A DNA stretch of 64,000 nt from assembly GCA_030737835.1 (NCBI GenBank), contig JAUJYN010000013.1, positions 4,391,354 to 4,455,353 on the forward strand, in the 5' to 3' direction. The notes under the pieces are model-generated. The model was not told the origin of the DNA and searched no databases. It saw only the letters and a program-made list of their open reading frames with translations. Below, piece after piece: positions 36,442 through 47,924 of this stretch; within the stretch, counting starts at the first letter, position 1, and each line of letters starts with the position of its first letter. A program made the position numbers and the translations under genes. Source of the DNA: Acorus gramineus. Taxonomy: Eukaryota; Streptophyta; Magnoliopsida; Acorales; Acoraceae.

Positions 36442-36859
36442 ATGAAGACAGAGGATTCAGAGATTCAGTGCGCCTGTGGACGTGGGCCGACAGTCCTCTT
36501 GATGGCGAGGACTTCAAAAAACTGTGGTCGATGGTTTTTGAGGTGCCCAGCTAGAGTGGTAAGTCATAGACAGTGTAAACCATGATGAATTGCTATTTCT
36601 ATATCCCTATAAACTGTGTAATGATATCATTTTATTGATTTGTTGTCATTCATGTAATCAGGAACATCCACAATGCTTCATGTGGGTTGATGAATTGTGT
36701 CGGGCGCACGGACCCGATCAAATTCCGGTGCCAGTTCAAAAGAAGGTGGAGAAGGCCGCCGCAGTTGCACGCCCCACAGGGTTACTCATCTTTGGATGCT
36801 GCTCATGCTTATGTATTATATTGATGGTGTTTGTATCTTTTTTTTGCTTGTACTCCTGA
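36442..36859 (+). CDS. GRF-type zinc-finger protein with C-terminal membrane segment (104 aa), inside the Harbinger element
   Basis: Exons 36442-36558 and 36662-36859, joined in phase 0 (donor GTAAGT, acceptor ending CAG). The first exon encodes MKTEDSEIQCACGRGPTVLL followed by TSKNCGRWFLRCP; the second continues with EHPQCFMWVDELC. Together these give the GRF zinc-finger pattern: CxCG, T-x2-N-x-GR-x-F-x2-CP, then a final Cys and Trp-Val-Asp-Glu. After a short linker a hydrophobic stretch (LLIFGCCSCLCIILMVFVSFF) ends the protein, as in many small plant GRF proteins. It is on the transposase strand and within the terminal repeats. It is not a standard Harbinger gene, so it may be captured host sequence. 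Function in plants is unknown; GRF domains elsewhere bind nucleic acid. Confidence 0.72.
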
Positions 36860-37551
36860 TCATCAAATGACTGTAGAAGTTGGATTATGAAACCAACACT
36901 GTAATTAAAATATTAACTGCTCAGAAACTCTTTTTTTTATTTGAGAAGGATTGTAACATTCTCATGTATATATCTATCGTAGCATGAAAATATATGCAGC
37001 TCTAGTACTATAATTGTGTATATGGTCTCATGCTTGATGATTTACAATTTTTTTTTTTTTGAATCATAAAATGTTGTAATATTCTCTTGTATTTATCTTG
37101 TGTAGCATGATATGATATGCAGCTTTGCCACTATTAGGTGAAGCTTGTCTCACAATTTCAACAGGTATGCGATAATTATTATTTTTTTTTTTAAATCTCT
37201 ATAGGCTTGTATCAGGTTCTAACAAGTCGTCAAAGTGCAGTATCTCTTAATTTATTAAATAGACATATATCAAAGTATCGTTTTTTAATAAATAGAAAAA
37301 TAAGCAAATAATCAAGTTTTCAACCAAACATCAAATTATATTCAACAATTATTAAATGGACCAAAACAACCTTAGCATAAGCTCTACTCTTTAAAACTGA
37401 ACCAAACACACTTATTTTCATAAGTGCTTATAAGTTTTACTAAACCAAACACTTTTTCTTCTGAACTGATTAAAAAATATCAGGACTTATATAATCTACA
37501 CTTATAAATAATGACTTAAATTCAATTTTTCACTGAACCAAACGGTACCTT
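36860..37551. other. Harbinger 3' non-coding end
   Basis: AT-rich DNA with several poly-T runs. From about 37330 come subterminal repeats of the AACCAAACAC type leading to the right terminal inverted repeat at 37533-37551. Confidence 0.6.
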
Positions 37552-37554
37552 TTA

Positions 37555-39690
37555 TCTGTTTTTAAAATAGTCATAAATTTAAGAATAATTCGTGTTTCTA
37601 TCCAAACATTTCAAATAAATTAAATGGAGGAAGAGATTGTGACAGGGAGACTTGTACTTCATAATCTTCTTTAATATAATTAATAATATAATAAGAATCG
37701 ACACGCTTTTTAAAAAGAACGCGGTCCTTTTCTTTTCTTTTTTGTTTGTTTCTAAAGCATCCTTGTTTTTAATTTCTTTTATAAATTTTTTTGTTAATAT
37801 TCTCTCTACTTTTTATTTTTTTCTTCGTTTGTTAGGTCAAGTGGTCTTTGACCAGAGTTCAACCATGTACAATCACAGATTCACAAACAAATTGTCTCCT
37901 CTCGAAAACAGTTTTGAGTTTTGAAAAGCTTACTTTTTGGAAAGGAAAATATGCATATATTTGTTAATATCCATATTTCTTTTATTTTGTTTATGAAAAT
38001 CCTTATAACTCCATAAAAATTTCCCTAGTTAAAAGTAAAAAAATTTTGAGTTAAATTTTTTTCAATTTAATAAGAATATTCATGAAATATTTAGTTACTT
38101 AATGTCATCTCAAAAATATATATTCATATAACCCCTTAAAAGATTGTGAATATACATATTGATCTCTCATTTTTTTTAATATCAATATAATCCTCTGAAA
38201 TTACGCATTTAATTCATATCACCCCCTATCGTTATCCAGTTAAAACTTGTAGTTATAACACAATTAGATAGATGGAATATAGCAGAATATTTCTTAAAAT
38301 TTGATAGAAAACTAATTCAAGGGCCTCAGTTATATGGATTTTAAAAAATTGAGGGGTTAATATGCATATTATCTTTACGTGTGGGGTGAAAGTGACGAAG
38401 GTAAAAAAGTAATTTAACCTTGTGTAATTAAGCTAACTACCCCATAGTTTCAAAGTGTTAATGGCAAGGGGGTATATCAATATAACCCGAATAATTTGGG
38501 GGTTATATGGATTTAAAAAAAAAAAACAAGCGGAGGAATGGATATTAGCGAACTTGTAGGGGGCTATATGCATTTTCCCCTATAAAAAATAAGTTAATAA
38601 AATTCGATCACCCTAACACTTTTTGTTTTTCAAAAGTATAATTTTTGTAATAAACCCTAAAACAAACTTTATAACTAAAAAGTATCTGTTTGGAAATGTA
38701 TTTATGCTTTTAAATTTTTATAAAATAAAAAACCACTATAAAAAGTACGTCCAAATCTTGATCCCCTATCTTTCTTTCCCCCTTCGAATTTTGTAATTAA
38801 AAATCATTAATGAAATCGGAGGTAGCAAAGTCTACTTTTTTTTCGAAAAAAAAAGTGCACGCCCAAGAATTAAGTACTCTACAATCCAAAAATAAATATC
38901 TCCAGTGCACAAACTGTATATATATGTTATATATAAACAGCATGTAAACTCATTGTTTATGATCCATTGGAACCATGGGTGACTAAATTAATTATTTTAT
39001 AAATTAATTTTAAGCACGATGTAAGAAAAAAAAAGACTTCTAAATGATTTGAAATTGTTGTAAATTAATTGGATAAGGCAGCATGCCTATCCGGGATGTT
39101 ATTATATACAAGTTAAATACACGCGCAAATGCGTGTGTTTAAAAAATCATTGTGAGCCAAATAAATGAAACCAAACAATATTGCAATTTTATCACAAAAT
39201 CAATCAAGGAAAAAAAACAAATTTCAAATTGAAAAGCTTGATTTTTTCTATCATGGAATCAATCTAACCAAAGCCACACACCCCACCCAAAAAGAAAACT
39301 TTAGTCACTAACAACAATCCGAGATAAACAAAACATATCAAAGTATCAAATTAAACTTGGCAGATATAATATTTGGGTATCTGCGAGAAGGAGGGACATA
39401 CCATCATACAAAAGTCCAAACTTCCAACGCTCTACTCAATAAAAAAAAATCTAATAAAAAATCTAATCAATAATAAAATTATCAAACAAAAAAAAGAGTA
39501 TTTAATTTCACATTCAAAGAAATAGTGAGATTTATAGATCTAAAATTAATCCAAAAACAAAAGACATAACAAATTTTAAATTCAAAAAAAAGACTTTCAT
39601 CAATAACTTAATGGGTTGTAATGCATTCGATTTATTTTGTAATTTTTAGTATTTATTAAATGAGACTAAAAATTATTGGATCAAATTTTA
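37555..39690. other. AT-rich intergenic DNA
   Basis: No gene recognised. The stretch 38120-38580 contains degraded phrases such as ATATAACCCC and GGGTTATATGGATTT, also found in the foldback element at 57866-58339, so an old relative of that element may lie here. Confidence 0.4.
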
Positions 39691-39716
39691 TAAAATTTGA
39701 AGTTTAAGAAGTTATG

Positions 39717-39812
39717 TTTTTTTTTTTTTTTTGATATCGGAGGGATCACCCATGGCTGACCTTACGATCAAGCTGGGAAGACTACCTCTGCCTGTTTGTC
39801 CCGGTTCCACGG
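39717..39812 (-). mobile_element. Small retroposed insert (SINE-like or 5'-truncated non-LTR element)
   Basis: A 96-bp insert that, read on the minus strand, ends in about 16 A residues. It is bounded by a 24-bp direct repeat (39693-39716 and 39813-39836) matching at 21 of 24 positions. A long target duplication plus a terminal poly-A is the mark of target-primed reverse transcription. The body (GGTCAGCCATGGGTGATCCC and neighbours) matches no family I can name. Confidence 0.65.
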
Positions 39813-40129
39813 AAATTTAAAGTTTAAGAAGTCAAGTTTTGAGATGAAGGACCTGGTTATAAATATGAAAATCTGGATTAGGGATCTGTTTGTAACACAG
39901 AAAGGGGTCTGATTATGATACTGATAGAATATGGGGGTCAAACTACAAATAGACCAAAAATAAAAGGGGGCGGATATTCCCACCACCCCGTTTATATTAA
40001 ACACCACTCTTTATTTACAATATTACCATCCGTGCATAACTCTCAAAAATGCATTAAGGGCACCACCCTCTTTTTTTCACCACCCTAAGTAATTGGCTAG
40101 GTCAATCCCACCACCCTAAGTAATTGGCA

Positions 40130-40690
40130 TAAGTTAGACACATGGGATGTCTATGTAATTTTATTTCCTAGACAATGTCGTCGTCGATGAAAATAGAAAA
40201 AAAAACATGTAGGTTCTGGAGTTAGACACATAGGGTGTCTATATAATTATATTTCTTAGACAATTCTTATGTCGATGAACACGGAAAAAAAATCATGTAG
40301 GTTCTGGAATGAGTTAGACACATGAGATGTCTATATAATTATATTTCCTAGACAATGGCCATGTTAATGCAAACAGAAAAGAAAACCTTAGGTTCTGGAA
40401 TGAGTTAGACACATAGGGTGTCTACATAATTATATTTATTAGACAATTCCTATGTCGATAGACATAGAAAAAAAAATATTGTAGGTTCTAGAATGCGTTA
40501 GACACATGAAATGTCTACATAATTATATTTCCTAGACAATGACCCTGTCGATGGAAACAGAAAAAAAACCTGTAGGTTTTCGAATGAGTTAGACACATGG
40601 AGTGCTTACATAATTATATTTTCTAGACAATATCCATGTCGATGGAAACAGAAAAAACTCTGTAGGTTCTGGAATGAGTTATAGTTGTGT
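40130..40690. repeat. Tandem array of about 91-bp units, copy 1
   Basis: Six units starting at about 40134, 40222, 40314, 40405, 40498 and 40589. Each has TAGACACAT, 3-4 bases, TGTCTA (a short hairpin), then an AT-rich block, CTAGACAATG, a variable TGTCGATG block, a poly-A run and GTAGGTTCTGGAATGAG. Confidence 0.88.
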
Positions 40691-41249
40691 GTTTTACTAC
40701 ACCAATGTCAATGGTTGTAGTAATTGGAGACTATTACTGTCGAACACATAAATGTATGAAAGTTTTAATATTTTTTTTAAAGGTTAGATACATCGTGTGT
40801 CGAGTATATGTGTATTGTTAGACAGTTTGTTTTTCTATTCTTGCGTAAATCAAGTTTCCTCATGAAACATAAGGAAAAAATTCACAAATTTAACACGAAT
40901 TACTTATCCAATAAAACATTTACAAACACATTCAACATTCATATTCAATAGACATTCACATTCCCCAAAACACATTGACATTAATTAACATATTCACCCC
41001 TAAAGTATTATGAGGTTCTACAAACACAACCAAATCATAATACAATCATGTGTTGAAACCTAAATAGTTTCATTTAAACTTCTGTTTCAATACACATAAT
41101 ACAAATTAAAACCACAAAACACATAAAAAATTATTCAACACTAATTGTTTGTGGGCACTGAAATCTATAACACAAAAAAATTGAAAAATTTATTCTAACA
41201 TGAATCAACTAATTCATCAATGTCGATTGTGCATTTGCTTTGACATACA

Positions 41250-41483
41250 TCACACAGGTTTTGAGTCATGAAGTGGTGTTCCATCTTGCAAACAATGTAT
41301 CATGTATCCAACTACTCTCTGCGTAGCCTTAATAGTTGTCTCCTGTCTCGAATTGTGGTTCATCATCTGAAACCATGCCATGTACCCCGAAACCACCTCC
41401 CAAGGTGTAGGTACTGGCTCGTCATGCCAATAATACTCTTCTCTAAGAGAAAAAAAAAAGAGATTCATCAATGCCACCAACAT
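41250..41483 (-). pseudogene. Fragment resembling the plant mobile domain C-terminus
   Basis: The minus frame contains YYWHDEPVPTPWEVV then SGYMAWFQMMNH, which resembles the end of plant mobile domain (PMD) proteins, where a Trp-rich segment is followed by a YMxWF motif. Only about 77 residues are open and no other PMD part was seen. PMD sequences are often carried by Mutator-like elements. Recognition is by eye and weak. Confidence 0.33.
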
Positions 41484-42354
41484 ACAAACACTGAAAATTT
41501 GACTAATACATAGTATTTAATTCAATGAGTTACTAAAATGCATTCACAACGCTATCTTTCAATCCTAAATCATTCAAATTCATCCAACACAATTCATTTT
41601 TCTAAAAAGATACCCTAACTTTCTCTAAATTATCTTTACTAGATTGATTGGAGCATGAATAAATTAGTATTACATTATTGTTTAAATATAGTTCTCAACA
41701 ATATGTATTGAACCATTTTACAATTTTATATCAATGTCAGTATACTAATTCATCTCATGAATATGTTCAACATGCCAACAATAATATTCTCTAAGGGGAA
41801 TTTTTTTTCCCAACCAACGCCACCAACATACAAATTAATGAAAATTAAACCAAAATGCATACCATCCCTAGCTTTGACTAATGTATTGAAATTCAACCAA
41901 CACACTTCGTTATGAAATAAACAAAAAATAAAATAAAAATAAACATAACTTTATATATCAAAAAACCCAAGCTCTCTTTCAAAGCCCTAACTTTCCCTAT
42001 CAAAACCCTAACTTATCTACAAGAAGAACAATAATACTCATTAGATCACAATTAACAATTGATTAAAAAGATATTTTTAAAAAATAGATATATTAATTTA
42101 TTTCAAGAGAGATGAGTTTATGGCCTCAAGAGTGGCACGGGGAGGACCTTACGGGGGTGGGGGGAAAGACTCCACGATGGCTTGTCATCGGCGTCCTCAC
42201 AGCTGGAATAAACGGGAGGGGTACTGAATGAGAGAAATAGCAGAGAGAAGAGAGAGAATTATGTTATGATATGTGAAGGGTGGTGAGGTTGGTGTATATG
42301 AATCTAAAATGCATATGACCTTTATAAAAAAAAACAAAAAACCGTTGGCTTTGA

Positions 42355-42815
42355 AATGGGTTAGACACATGGATTGTCTATGTAATTATATTTTCTAGAC
42401 AATGTACCTGTCGATGGGAACATAAAAAAACCCCGTAGGTTTGAGAATGGGTTAGACACATAAGTTGTCTATGTAATTATATTTTCTAGACAATGCACAT
42501 GTCGATGAGAACAGAAAAAAAAACTCATAGTTTTTGGAATGGGTTAGACACATTCCATGTCTATGTAGTTATATTTCATAGACAATGTAACTGTCGACGG
42601 GAACATAAAAAATAACTCGTAGGTTCTGGAATAGATTAGACACATGGATTGTCTATGTTGTTATATTTCATCGACAAAGTACCTGTCGATGGGAACAAAA
42701 AAAAAAAACCTCGTAGGTTCTGGAATGGATTAGACACATGGGGTGTCTACATAATTATATTTCTTAGACAATGTCCTTGGCGATGGGACCAAAACGAAAC
42801 TAGTAGGTTCTAAGA
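42355..42815. repeat. Tandem array of about 92-bp units, copy 2
   Basis: Five units of the same sequence and orientation as array 1, starting near 42361, 42452, 42544, 42636 and 42730, each with a TAGACA/TGTCTA hairpin. Confidence 0.88.
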
Positions 42816-43447
42816 TTTATAACACAAAAATGCAAGCTCCATCAGTTTTCCTATCAACAATAAATTTGAAAACAAACACATATATAAAAAAAACCATCCA
42901 AACTCATCTTAAGCCTTAACTCACAAGTTAATGCAAATCATTCCCATAATTCAAAAGAACCCTAAAAAATACACAACAACTCTAACAAAATCTCATATAG
43001 GTCACAATAAAAAAAATGAAATCATCTTAAACAAAATAACCAGATCCAGATAACAGATACCCAGCAATACAAAAACAAGAAAGACAGATTGGTTTAGATA
43101 GATTACATTGATCGACCGACCCAGAATCCTATCAAAGAGAGTTGACAACGTTAAAAGCGGACTGGAGAGATGTGGAGCGTCTTCACGACAGCCAATCGTC
43201 GGCGTCCTCATGAGTGCAACGTATGGGATGTGCCAAAGTGGTGTTCGAGAGGCTAGATCGGAAAAAAAAAAGAGAAAAGAAAGGGAAGAGAGAGGTCGAT
43301 GGGATGAAATATGGTGGGTGGTGAGAAGGGTGTTTCTCATAGGGTGTTTATATATGGTGGTGCATTTGGTAAGTAAAAAAATTGAAGGTGGTGGACTACA
43401 AAAGGTGGTGCCCTAAGAAAAAAAAGGTAGTGGGAGTATCGCTGCCC

Positions 43448-46292
43448 AAAATAAAATTAGCCGATTTTTGTCAGGGACCTGGGTATAAATATATAGGGGT
43501 CCGATTGTGAAACTATAGGTCCTGGGGGCTGATCTGAAAATATTCCAGAAAAGACAAAATTGCCGATTTTTGTTAGGGACCTGGGTATAAATATCAGGGA
43601 CCTGTTTATAACACAGATAGGGGTGTGATTATGAAACAGATAGAACCTTGTGGCTGATCTGCAAAATTCTCAGTACAGAAACGGACAAACATTGGCCGAA
43701 TGTTTTGTCGGCATCGTCACACTTTTTAAGTGTGTATAGATATATATACACGTCCTAAAACAGATCAAGTGTGTAATTCTAATTAACAAAAACAAAAAAC
43801 AATAACATTTAAATTGAAGGTTTTGAATGAAGATGTAAGTTTTTTTTGTTTTTTTTTTATTTTTATTATTCTGTATCACTTTTCATGTATTTATGACTTC
43901 CACAAGACATTCAGACTTTTCAAACTCCCGACTTCCAGAAGACAAATCAGTGTTCTTTGTGGAATAGCCAACAGGATTATTCCAAGGGGTCCACTGACAA
44001 CAAAGTTTTCATGGGTCCCAAGAAAAATGAATTCTTGATCGAAAATGCGACGGGCAAATTGAGTTTTGTGAAATCATTTGATTTTTAAGGATATAAGAGT
44101 TTACATTAAAGATTTATGAGATTCAATTATTAATTTTATTAGAGATTGGAAGGTTGTTTATGTGGGGGCAGGCAAAATTTTGTATATAAGGGACTAAATT
44201 GTAATCGAGAGTAGGTTTTATAGCTCCTCTCAGTAGACACCTCATTCACCTAGTTTACTATTTTGGGCATGTTAGCTTTGGTTTGATTAAAATTAAGGTG
44301 CATGTGTACAATTTCACCAAAAAAAAAAAAAAAAATTCTTTTCTTTGTTTGTACGTACGTTATATAGATGACGTTCAAGACAGATGATGTTAAAGACAAC
44401 CTAGTATATACTATATAGTACATATGTATTTGTTGTATACATTTCATCTAACAAAATATTTTTTAAAAAAATAAAATAATATATTTCAGTAATTATATAT
44501 ATTCATTTTATACTAATACTAATAATTATAATAATATATTTTGTATAACAAAATATATTATTTTGTTAGCAAAATGAACTTATATATGATGTTGTACTAT
44601 GAAGACTGCTTACATAGTTACATGTTTTACGTGTACTCGTCTGGAACATAGCAAAATTGGTCAATAGCTTCGGATGGAATTGATATTAAAAAATGCATGT
44701 TAGGAACATGTTGAAGAAAGAAGGGTTGGTCTATAGTACCATCAAGAATCAAAGATTGAAAGATTTTGGGGAGGCTTGATTTCCAAGCCATTATATAAAT
44801 TCAAAAGATTTCGTGTCATTCCATCACCAAAGAAATGATAAAGTCGGCAAATGAGGGTCAATGATGGTGAGAGAATTAAGAAATGAAACTTAGGGTCAAT
44901 GATGATGACAGAATTAAGAAATGAAACTTTAGAAAGATATGAAGATTTTTGGGTAAAAATAAATTAGATGATTTAAATTAATTTCATCTAATAGATTGGA
45001 CAATCCAAATCTAATGTAAATATTTAAATTTATCACTTTTACCATGGATAACATGAACTTTTAAAGTCAACCCATCCCAAATCAAGGTATGCCTCATGTT
45101 CAAATCTAGATTGAATCTAACTGATAAAACCTGAACTCAATCTTATGCAACAATGCATTTAGCTTAGGTTCAACGACCCAAAATGTACCCAGAGATGAAC
45201 TGTAGATGCCTTTTAGGTAAAATTAAATAAACATATTATATAAAATTCTGCATAAAAATGCAAGAAACAACACTTGTATCAGAGTAAGAATCGTGCAACA
45301 AACATAGAGTATCCATGTATTGAATAAAAAATTATCACGTAGGTGACATAAAATCTACTTTTTATAAAGATGATCATACTTTATGAGCACCTCCAATGAC
45401 ATGATTTAATTTTCACAAGTTCTTTTGTCAAATATGTCACCGGTTATTGAAAAATAATTTTCAATGGGCTTCTCAAATGTGATTTGAGTAGCTAAACAAT
45501 CATTGAGCAACTCCAACCATGTTAACCATGTTGAGCCATACTCAACAATATCTCAACAAATTTGTTAGCGCATAAAAAACCTATTTAAAAGTCTTGTCTA
45601 CTCCATGCTATCTGTATACAACAAAAAGTGATCATTATATAAAAACTACACAGTTTGACTTCATTGTTTTCTGAAAAAAATAAAGTGGGTCCCACTAAAA
45701 AAAACCACCAAAAATAAAATAACGGAGGGTCTCACTGGAAAAAAAAAACCATGCTACTTACAATAAAGGAGATCTACTTTCTACTCCTCACAGTCTAGGA
45801 GCCCATTGAAATTGATTAATTTTTGGAGATCCTTCCATATATTAATCACATAGTTAATTAAGAGCATCTCCAACTATATTCAACCATACATTATAGTTGG
45901 ACTCACTCTCTAGGAACTCGAGCTCTTACATTTAGCTAGACAATGAGAGAGATCTGTTGATCTCGATCTTCATTTGAAGAGCTCTTTGGAGCTGATGACT
46001 GGTGACCCCTTTAAAGAAAAAATGGTGTATGTATGTTTTAAATGGATGATTTTTGGTAATTAAGCAGGTATATGCATCCTAATGGGCTGTTCGCACAGGC
46101 TATACGTAACAGCCTATTTAAATTGTACGTAACATCACTCTTCCTAATAACCGGGCCCATTAAGGCTCAGGCCCATGGCTAAGGCCTGGGCCTGGTTTTT
46201 TTGCTCCAGGCCGGCCATTCTGGCTCCATTGGCCGATAGGCTCACGGCCTAAGCTCAAGGCTCTGTTTTTACGAACCGGCTTGTTATTGAAG
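43448..46292. other. Intergenic DNA, no gene recognised
   Basis: AT-rich, with a poly-A run near 44319-44335, AT-rich palindromic stretches near 44460-44580 and short direct repeats near 44860-44930. From 46140 to 46290 the sequence is GGCC-rich. The few open frames are short and show no family features. If the 46798-47616 gene has further exons they would lie here, but none was recognised. Confidence 0.4.
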
Positions 46293-46661
46293 TAGGGGTG
46301 ATAAACGAGCCGAACAAGCTTTGACATGTTTAAGCTCGGCTAGTTTATAAATGAATCGAGCCAAGCTCATGAACTTAAATAAGCCTAGTATTTTTATTCA
46401 ATTTAGGGTTTTTAAGAGTTGAAAATAAAATTTTAGCCTTAACAAATCGAGCTCACCAATCTAAACGAGCATAACCTTGTATTGATTTAGTATTCTGATT
46501 TTACAAACGAGTTGTGCTAAGCTTCAATCAAGTTTTTTTTACAATACAAATAAGTTTAACTGAGCTTTAAAAATTGTTTAAGCTAGATTTATTTGTCTAA
46601 TTGAACGAGTCTGAACAAGCTCCAATTGAGCCGAACCTGAACGGCTCGTTTACCACTCCTA
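46293..46661. mobile_element. hAT-like non-autonomous element (AAACGAGCC ends)
   Basis: A 369-bp segment with terminal inverted repeats TAGGGGTGATAAACGAGCCG and, in complement, TAGGAGTGGTAAACGAGCCG. Repeated GAGCCGAAC and GAGCTC/AAGCTC motifs fill both ends. These termini resemble Ac/Ds-like hAT elements of plants. No convincing 8-bp target duplication was found, so the insertion is old or the ends are slightly off. Confidence 0.62.
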
Positions 46662-46797
46662 ATTCTAAGGAGCTAAACGTCTTGGATGGCTATGTAATTA
46701 TATAGACTCTTGGTGCAGACAACGTGTAACAGCGCGACAACTTTTAATGAGAACGCCACCAGAGATTCAACTCAAAATAATTAAAAAAAAACTTAAT

Positions 46798-47616
46798 TCA
46801 GAGAGAGAGAGAGAGACCATACCGATACCGATCACGATCACGATCACGATTCAATGTGTAGTCCAGACAATCACGATCCCGAAATGTCGTGCCATTGCCA
46901 CACAAACAGCCCCGAAAGCTCCCCTTCTCCTTCTCATGAAGGCAAACACCTCCGGACCTCTCGCACCCCTCGCAATCCATGGCGGCAGGGGACCTCCAAC
47001 CCAACTCAAACCCACGCGACAACACCTCCCCAAAATCCATCGAAAACTCACTCACGTAATGTCTAATCGCCGGCACCTCCACTCCGTCTTCGCAGAACAA
47101 GTACCAATCGGAAACCTCTGAAAAGAAGTCCAAGTCCCCTGTTATGACAAACGAGTTTGGCATGCAAAACAGAGGGCTCTGTTTGAACCCATCGAAGAAG
47201 GGGTTGGTGCAGTTGAAGAGGAAAGTGAGTTTCTGGTCGTATTGGGTGTAGTTGAAGAGTTGGGTTTCGTCGTCCAAGGTGAAGTTGTGGCGTGGATGGG
47301 GACAGGTTTTGTTGTTGAAGGCGTCGATGTTGGCGAGGATGACTACGTGGGCGGCGTAGTCGATGGCTGTGACGAAGTAGTCGGCGTTTGGGAGGGGGAG
47401 GATGGGTGGGTCGTTGGGGTTTCGGCAGTGGAGGCCGAAGCCAGGGTAGCCGCAGTAGGTGGTGGTGGTGGTGAGCCAGAAGGGGTAGCGGATGAGGAAG
47501 GTGGCAGAGCCGCAGCTCGGTTGAGTCGGGCAAAGCTGGGTGGGCTGGTTTGCATGGGCTGAGTGGGTGATAGAGATGAAGAATATGAGGGTAGTGGAGA
47601 TGGAGAGAAGAGCCAT
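46798..47616 (-). CDS. LRK10-like/WAK-like receptor ectodomain, exon 1 or ectodomain-only gene (272 aa)
   Basis: Seen: MALLSISTTLIFFISITHSA signal peptide, CPTQPSCGSATFLIRYPFWL and YCGYPGFGLHC (GUB_WAK_bind), then FELGWRSPAAMDCEGCERSG and GCLCGNG near the C-terminus. ATG at 47616 aligns with starts of the 9140, 14191 and 56768 copies. Unlike those, the conserved Cys near the end is not followed by a good donor. Instead the reading frame runs through an Arg-Asp repeat coded by CGTGAT hexamers to a stop at 46798. A weak phase-1 donor (GTGATC after 46848) exists and recurs within the hexamers. So the gene may make an ectodomain-only secreted protein. A CT microsatellite (47638-47658) lies just upstream of the start. 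No kinase follows within the window. Confidence 0.8.
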   Translation of the reverse strand: MALLSISTTLIFFISITHSAHANQPTQLCPTQPSCGSATFLIRYPFWLTTTTTYCGYPGFGLHCRNPNDPPILPLPNADYFVTAIDYAAHVVILANIDAFNNKTCPHPRHNFTLDDETQLFNYTQYDQKLTFLFNCTNPFFDGFKQSPLFCMPNSFVITGDLDFFSEVSDWYLFCEDGVEVPAIRHYVSEFSMDFGEVLSRGFELGWRSPAAMDCEGCERSGGVCLHEKEKGSFRGCLCGNGTTFRDRDCLDYTLNRDRDRDRYRYGLSLSL

Positions 47617-47637
47617 TTATTGCAGAGGATAACAACC

Positions 47638-47658
47638 AGAGAGAGAGAGAGAGAGAGA
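47638..47658 (-). repeat. GA/CT microsatellite upstream of the 47616 start
   Basis: GA repeats on the plus strand about 20 bp before the ATG, in the same position as the run upstream of the 14191 start; likely in the 5' untranslated region. Confidence 0.6.
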
Positions 47659-47924
47659 TTTTTTGGGATGGAATAACAGAGGTTGAGTTTCTTTGTTTTT
47701 TAGTGGAGATGAAGAAGACTAGAAGAGGTGACCATCACTTTTAATTTTCAATGGGAGAATTGGTATCTGCACTATTAATTCCCGTTTGGACTTTGGAGTG
47801 TGCGCGGTTACGCAGAGTTATTCCTCTCTTTGATGCTTGTACCGATACTGATAACAATGGATGTAGACTAAACAAATTTTTATTTGAATATTTTTTCTGT
47901 GATTTTCAATGGGAACATAAAAGT

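Larger units (their letters stand above)
16758..37551 (+). mobile_element. PIF/Harbinger transposon, split by a nested LTR-retrotransposon block
   Basis: Left end GGGCTGTTTGGTTCAG and right end (complement) AAGGTACCGTTTGGTTCAG are inverted repeats, and TTA occurs outside both ends (16755-16757 and 37552-37554), the standard Harbinger target duplication. Subterminal copies of GTGTTTGGTT occur on both sides. The left part (16758 to about 17730) holds a promoter-like tract with TATTTAAA at 16995-17002 and no ORF; the right part (about 33807-37551) holds ORF1, transposase and a GRF zinc-finger gene. Without the 16-kb insert the element would be about 4.7 kb, a normal size for an autonomous plant Harbinger. 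The insert removed the start of ORF1. Confidence 0.85.
39966..43447. mobile_element. Mutator-like element with internal hairpin arrays
   Basis: Ends resemble imperfect inverted repeats (GGATATTCCCACCACC left; GCGATACTCCCACTACC right, complement). The 9-bp string AAAATAAAA flanks both sides (39957-39965 and 43448-43456), the duplication length of Mutator-like elements, though it is low-complexity. Inside are two tandem arrays (40130-40690 and 42355-42815), a fragment of a possible plant-mobile-domain gene (41250-41483) and two GC-richer blocks (42120-42300, 43140-43340) that look like duplicated 5' gene ends. No transposase was found. Confidence 0.6.

Noticed and set aside
43002..43416. ORFs on both strands (112 and 102 aa) at the right side of the Mutator-like element
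   Set aside because: Low-complexity and mutually antisense; may reflect a captured 5' gene end, but no product is recognisable.
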